From: CAZALT01 sp964485515
Lineage (GTDB): Bacteria > Actinomycetota > Acidimicrobiia > Acidimicrobiales > Acidimicrobilacustridaceae
Assembly: GCA_964485515.1 (NCBI GenBank)
Contig: CAZALT010000195.1
Location: 1-6,239, forward strand
Length of the DNA: 6,239 nt
Reading direction: 5' to 3'
Every line of letters starts with the position of its first letter. Within the stretch, counting starts at the first letter, position 1. The translations under genes were made by a program, and so were the position numbers. The notes beneath the pieces were generated by a model. It was not told where the DNA came from and did not search any database. It saw nothing but the letters and a program-made list of their open reading frames with translations. Below, piece after piece: positions 4,585 through 6,239 of the stretch.

Positions 4585-6239
4585 TCAGCCGGCCTGGCGC
4601 TGGCGGATGATGTTGAGGGCACCGCCGGCGCGGAACCAGCCGATCTGCTCGTCGTTGAGCGTGTGGATCAGTTCGAAGTCGATCGTGGTGCCGTCGGGCT
4701 TCACGACCTGGGCCGCGACCGGCACGTCGGGGGCGAGGTCGGCGAGGCCGGTGATGGAGATGCGGTCGTCCTCGTCGATGAGGTCGTAGGTGTGCGGATC
4801 GGCAAAGGTAGCCGGCAACACACCTTGCTTCTTGAGGTTGGTCTCGGCGATGCGGGCGAAGCTGCGGGAGATGACGGCCTTGGCGCCCCGGAAGCGGGGC
4901 TCCATGGCGGCGTGCTCACGGCTGGAGCCCTCGCCGTAGTTCTCGTCACCGATGGCGATCCACGGCGTGGCGGTCTCGTGGTAGTGCCGGGCGATGTCCG
5001 GGTACGACTTGCGCTGGCCATCGAGCTGGTCCTTGCCGATGCCGGCCTCGCCCGTATACGCGTTGATCGCACCCAGGAAGAGGTTGCCCGAGATGTTCTC
5101 GAGGTGGCCGCGGAACTTGAGCCACGGGCCTGCCGCCGAGATGTGGTCGGTGGTGCACTTGCCCTTGGCCTTCACGAGGATGGGCAGCTCGACGAAGTCC
5201 TGGCCGTCCCAGGCGTCGAACGGGGCGAGCAGCTGGAGCCGCTCGCTCGTGGGTTTGACCACGACCTCGACGTCGTTGCCCGGAGGCGGCGGCGAGATGA
5301 AGCCCGCCTCGCCGGACTCGAAGCCGGCGGCGGGGAGCTCCTCGCCGACCGGCACGGCGAGGCGGACCTCGTCGCCGGCAGCGTTGGTGAGCGTCTCGGT
5401 GCGGGGATCGAAGTCGACCCGGCCGGCAAGCGCGAGGGCGATGACGGTTTCGGGTGAGGTGACGAAGGCGAGCGTGGACGACAGGCCGTCGTTGCGCTTG
5501 GGGAAGTTGCGGTTGTAGGAGGTGACGATGACGTTGGCGTCGCCTTCCTTCACGTCGTGGCGGGCCCACTGACCGATGCACGGCCCGCACGCGTTGGCCA
5601 ACACGGTTGCGCCGATGGCTTCGAGGTCGGCGAGCAGCCCGTCGCGCTCGATGGTGGCGCGCACCCGCTCGGAACCGGGGGTGATGAGCAGCTCGGTCTT
5701 CGCGGTGAGGCCATGGGCCGCGGCCTCACGGGCGATCGACGCGGCTCGGGTGATGTCCTCGTAGGACGAGTTGGTGCACGAGCCGACCAGGGCGGCGCTG
5801 ATCTCGTTGGGCCAACCCTCGGCCGCAGCCTCGTGGCCCAGCTGGCTGACCGGGCGGGCGCGGTCGGGGGTGTGCGGGCCGTTGATGAGCGGTTCGAGGT
5901 CGCCCAGGTCGATCTCGATGACCTCGTCGAAGAAGCCGTTGGGATCGGCGAGGACCTCGGGGTCCTCGCGAAGGTCGGCGGCGACCCCGTCGGCGAGATC
6001 CGCGATCGCGGCGCGACCCGTGGAGCGCAGGTAGCGGGCCTGGGCCTCGTCGTAGGCGAAGATCGACGTGGTGGCGCCGATCTCGGCGCCCATGTTGCAG
6101 ATGGTGGCCTTGCCGGTGGCGGAGATGGACTCGGCGCCGGGGCCGAAGTACTCGACGATGGCGCCGGTGCCGCCCTTGACCGTGAGGATGCGGGCGACCT
6201 CCAAGATGACGTCCTTGGGTGAGCTCCAGCCGGTGAGGG
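4585..6239 (-). CDS. acn: aconitate hydratase, mitochondrial type (N terminus off window)
   Basis: Aconitase interconverts citrate and isocitrate in the TCA cycle using a 4Fe-4S cluster. The frame is open to the right edge, and about 551 C-terminal residues are visible of a protein expected to be about 750-780. Reading from the edge: GWSSPKDVILEVARILTVKGGTG with the first residues cut off, then NMGAEIGATTS (active-site Glu), GSCTNSSYED with the first cluster Cys, NACGPCIGQW with the other two cluster Cys, TSYNRNF-x2-RND with two substrate-binding Arg, GKCTTDHISAAGPW, the catalytic GEGSSREHAA, and the C-terminal IGWFRAGGALN. The spacing between the cluster cysteines (63 and 3 residues) and to the active-site Ser and Arg equals that of the mammalian mitochondrial enzyme. 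All catalytic residues in view are intact. It follows the compact mitochondrial-type pattern and not the longer AcnA/IRP1 type common in Actinobacteria. The TGA stop at 4585-4587 is followed by the shared palindrome terminator. Confidence 0.95.
   Translation of the reverse strand, partial: LTGWSSPKDVILEVARILTVKGGTGAIVEYFGPGAESISATGKATICNMGAEIGATTSIFAYDEAQARYLRSTGRAAIADLADGVAADLREDPEVLADPNGFFDEVIEIDLGDLEPLINGPHTPDRARPVSQLGHEAAAEGWPNEISAALVGSCTNSSYEDITRAASIAREAAAHGLTAKTELLITPGSERVRATIERDGLLADLEAIGATVLANACGPCIGQWARHDVKEGDANVIVTSYNRNFPKRNDGLSSTLAFVTSPETVIALALAGRVDFDPRTETLTNAAGDEVRLAVPVGEELPAAGFESGEAGFISPPPPGNDVEVVVKPTSERLQLLAPFDAWDGQDFVELPILVKAKGKCTTDHISAAGPWLKFRGHLENISGNLFLGAINAYTGEAGIGKDQLDGQRKSYPDIARHYHETATPWIAIGDENYGEGSSREHAAMEPRFRGAKAVISRSFARIAETNLKKQGVLPATFADPHTYDLIDEDDRISITGLADLAPDVPVAAQVVKPDGTTIDFELIHTLNDEQIGWFRAGGALNIIRQRQAG

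Noticed and set aside
2862..4622. Minus-strand open frame of 586 codons opposite the HAD-PlsC gene
   Set aside because: It is antisense to a gene with clear catalytic motifs in both domains and would also run through the small RNA. Its composition (His, Arg, Gly, Glu) is typical of a GC-rich shadow.
4186..5457. Plus-strand open frame of 423 codons crossing the terminator and the aconitase gene
   Set aside because: It begins out of frame inside the HAD-PlsC gene, passes through the palindrome and is antisense to conserved aconitase motifs.
5557..6222. Plus-strand open frame of 221 codons at the right end
   Set aside because: It lies opposite the cluster-binding cysteine region of aconitase and has a Gly/Val/Asp-rich shadow composition.

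Overview
The window is a GC-rich (roughly two-thirds G+C) bacterial fragment with strong codon bias. Most evidence points to an actinobacterium: a 6C-type small RNA, starts without Shine-Dalgarno sequences, an AccD6-like acyl-CoA carboxylase beta subunit and a HAD-phosphatase/PlsC fusion of the kind known in mycobacteria. A deep lineage such as Acidimicrobiia would fit, but that is inference. A run of exactly 100 N marks a draft assembly, probably metagenomic.

Layout, left to right. Positions 1-104 (minus) hold the start of a gene running off the left edge, possibly citrate synthase (tentative). Positions 231-1595 (minus) encode an acyl-CoA carboxylase carboxyltransferase. Positions 1596-1876 are intergenic and contain the gap, flanked on both sides by copies of a short GATCGACCGGCG-type repeat. 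Positions 1877-2818 (minus) encode a LysR-type regulator. The 250-base region to the divergent gene at 3069 is the most interesting part: its own promoter, three consecutive hairpins with C6, C7 and C5 loops (a 6C RNA candidate), a terminator, and a second promoter placed for leaderless transcription of the next gene. Positions 3069-4463 (plus) encode a HAD-IB phosphatase fused to a PlsC-type acyltransferase. A 41-base perfect palindrome then separates this gene from the convergent aconitase gene (4585-6239, minus), whose N-terminal third lies beyond the right edge.

The genes are linked by central carbon and lipid metabolism. Aconitase (and perhaps citrate synthase) belongs to the TCA cycle, the carboxylase supplies malonyl- or methylmalonyl-CoA, and the PlsC fusion acts in phospholipid synthesis. 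The LysR regulator may control itself, the small RNA or the carboxylase downstream. No mobile element, CRISPR array, tRNA or rRNA was seen. The strongest candidate for follow-up is the 6C RNA locus and its surroundings.
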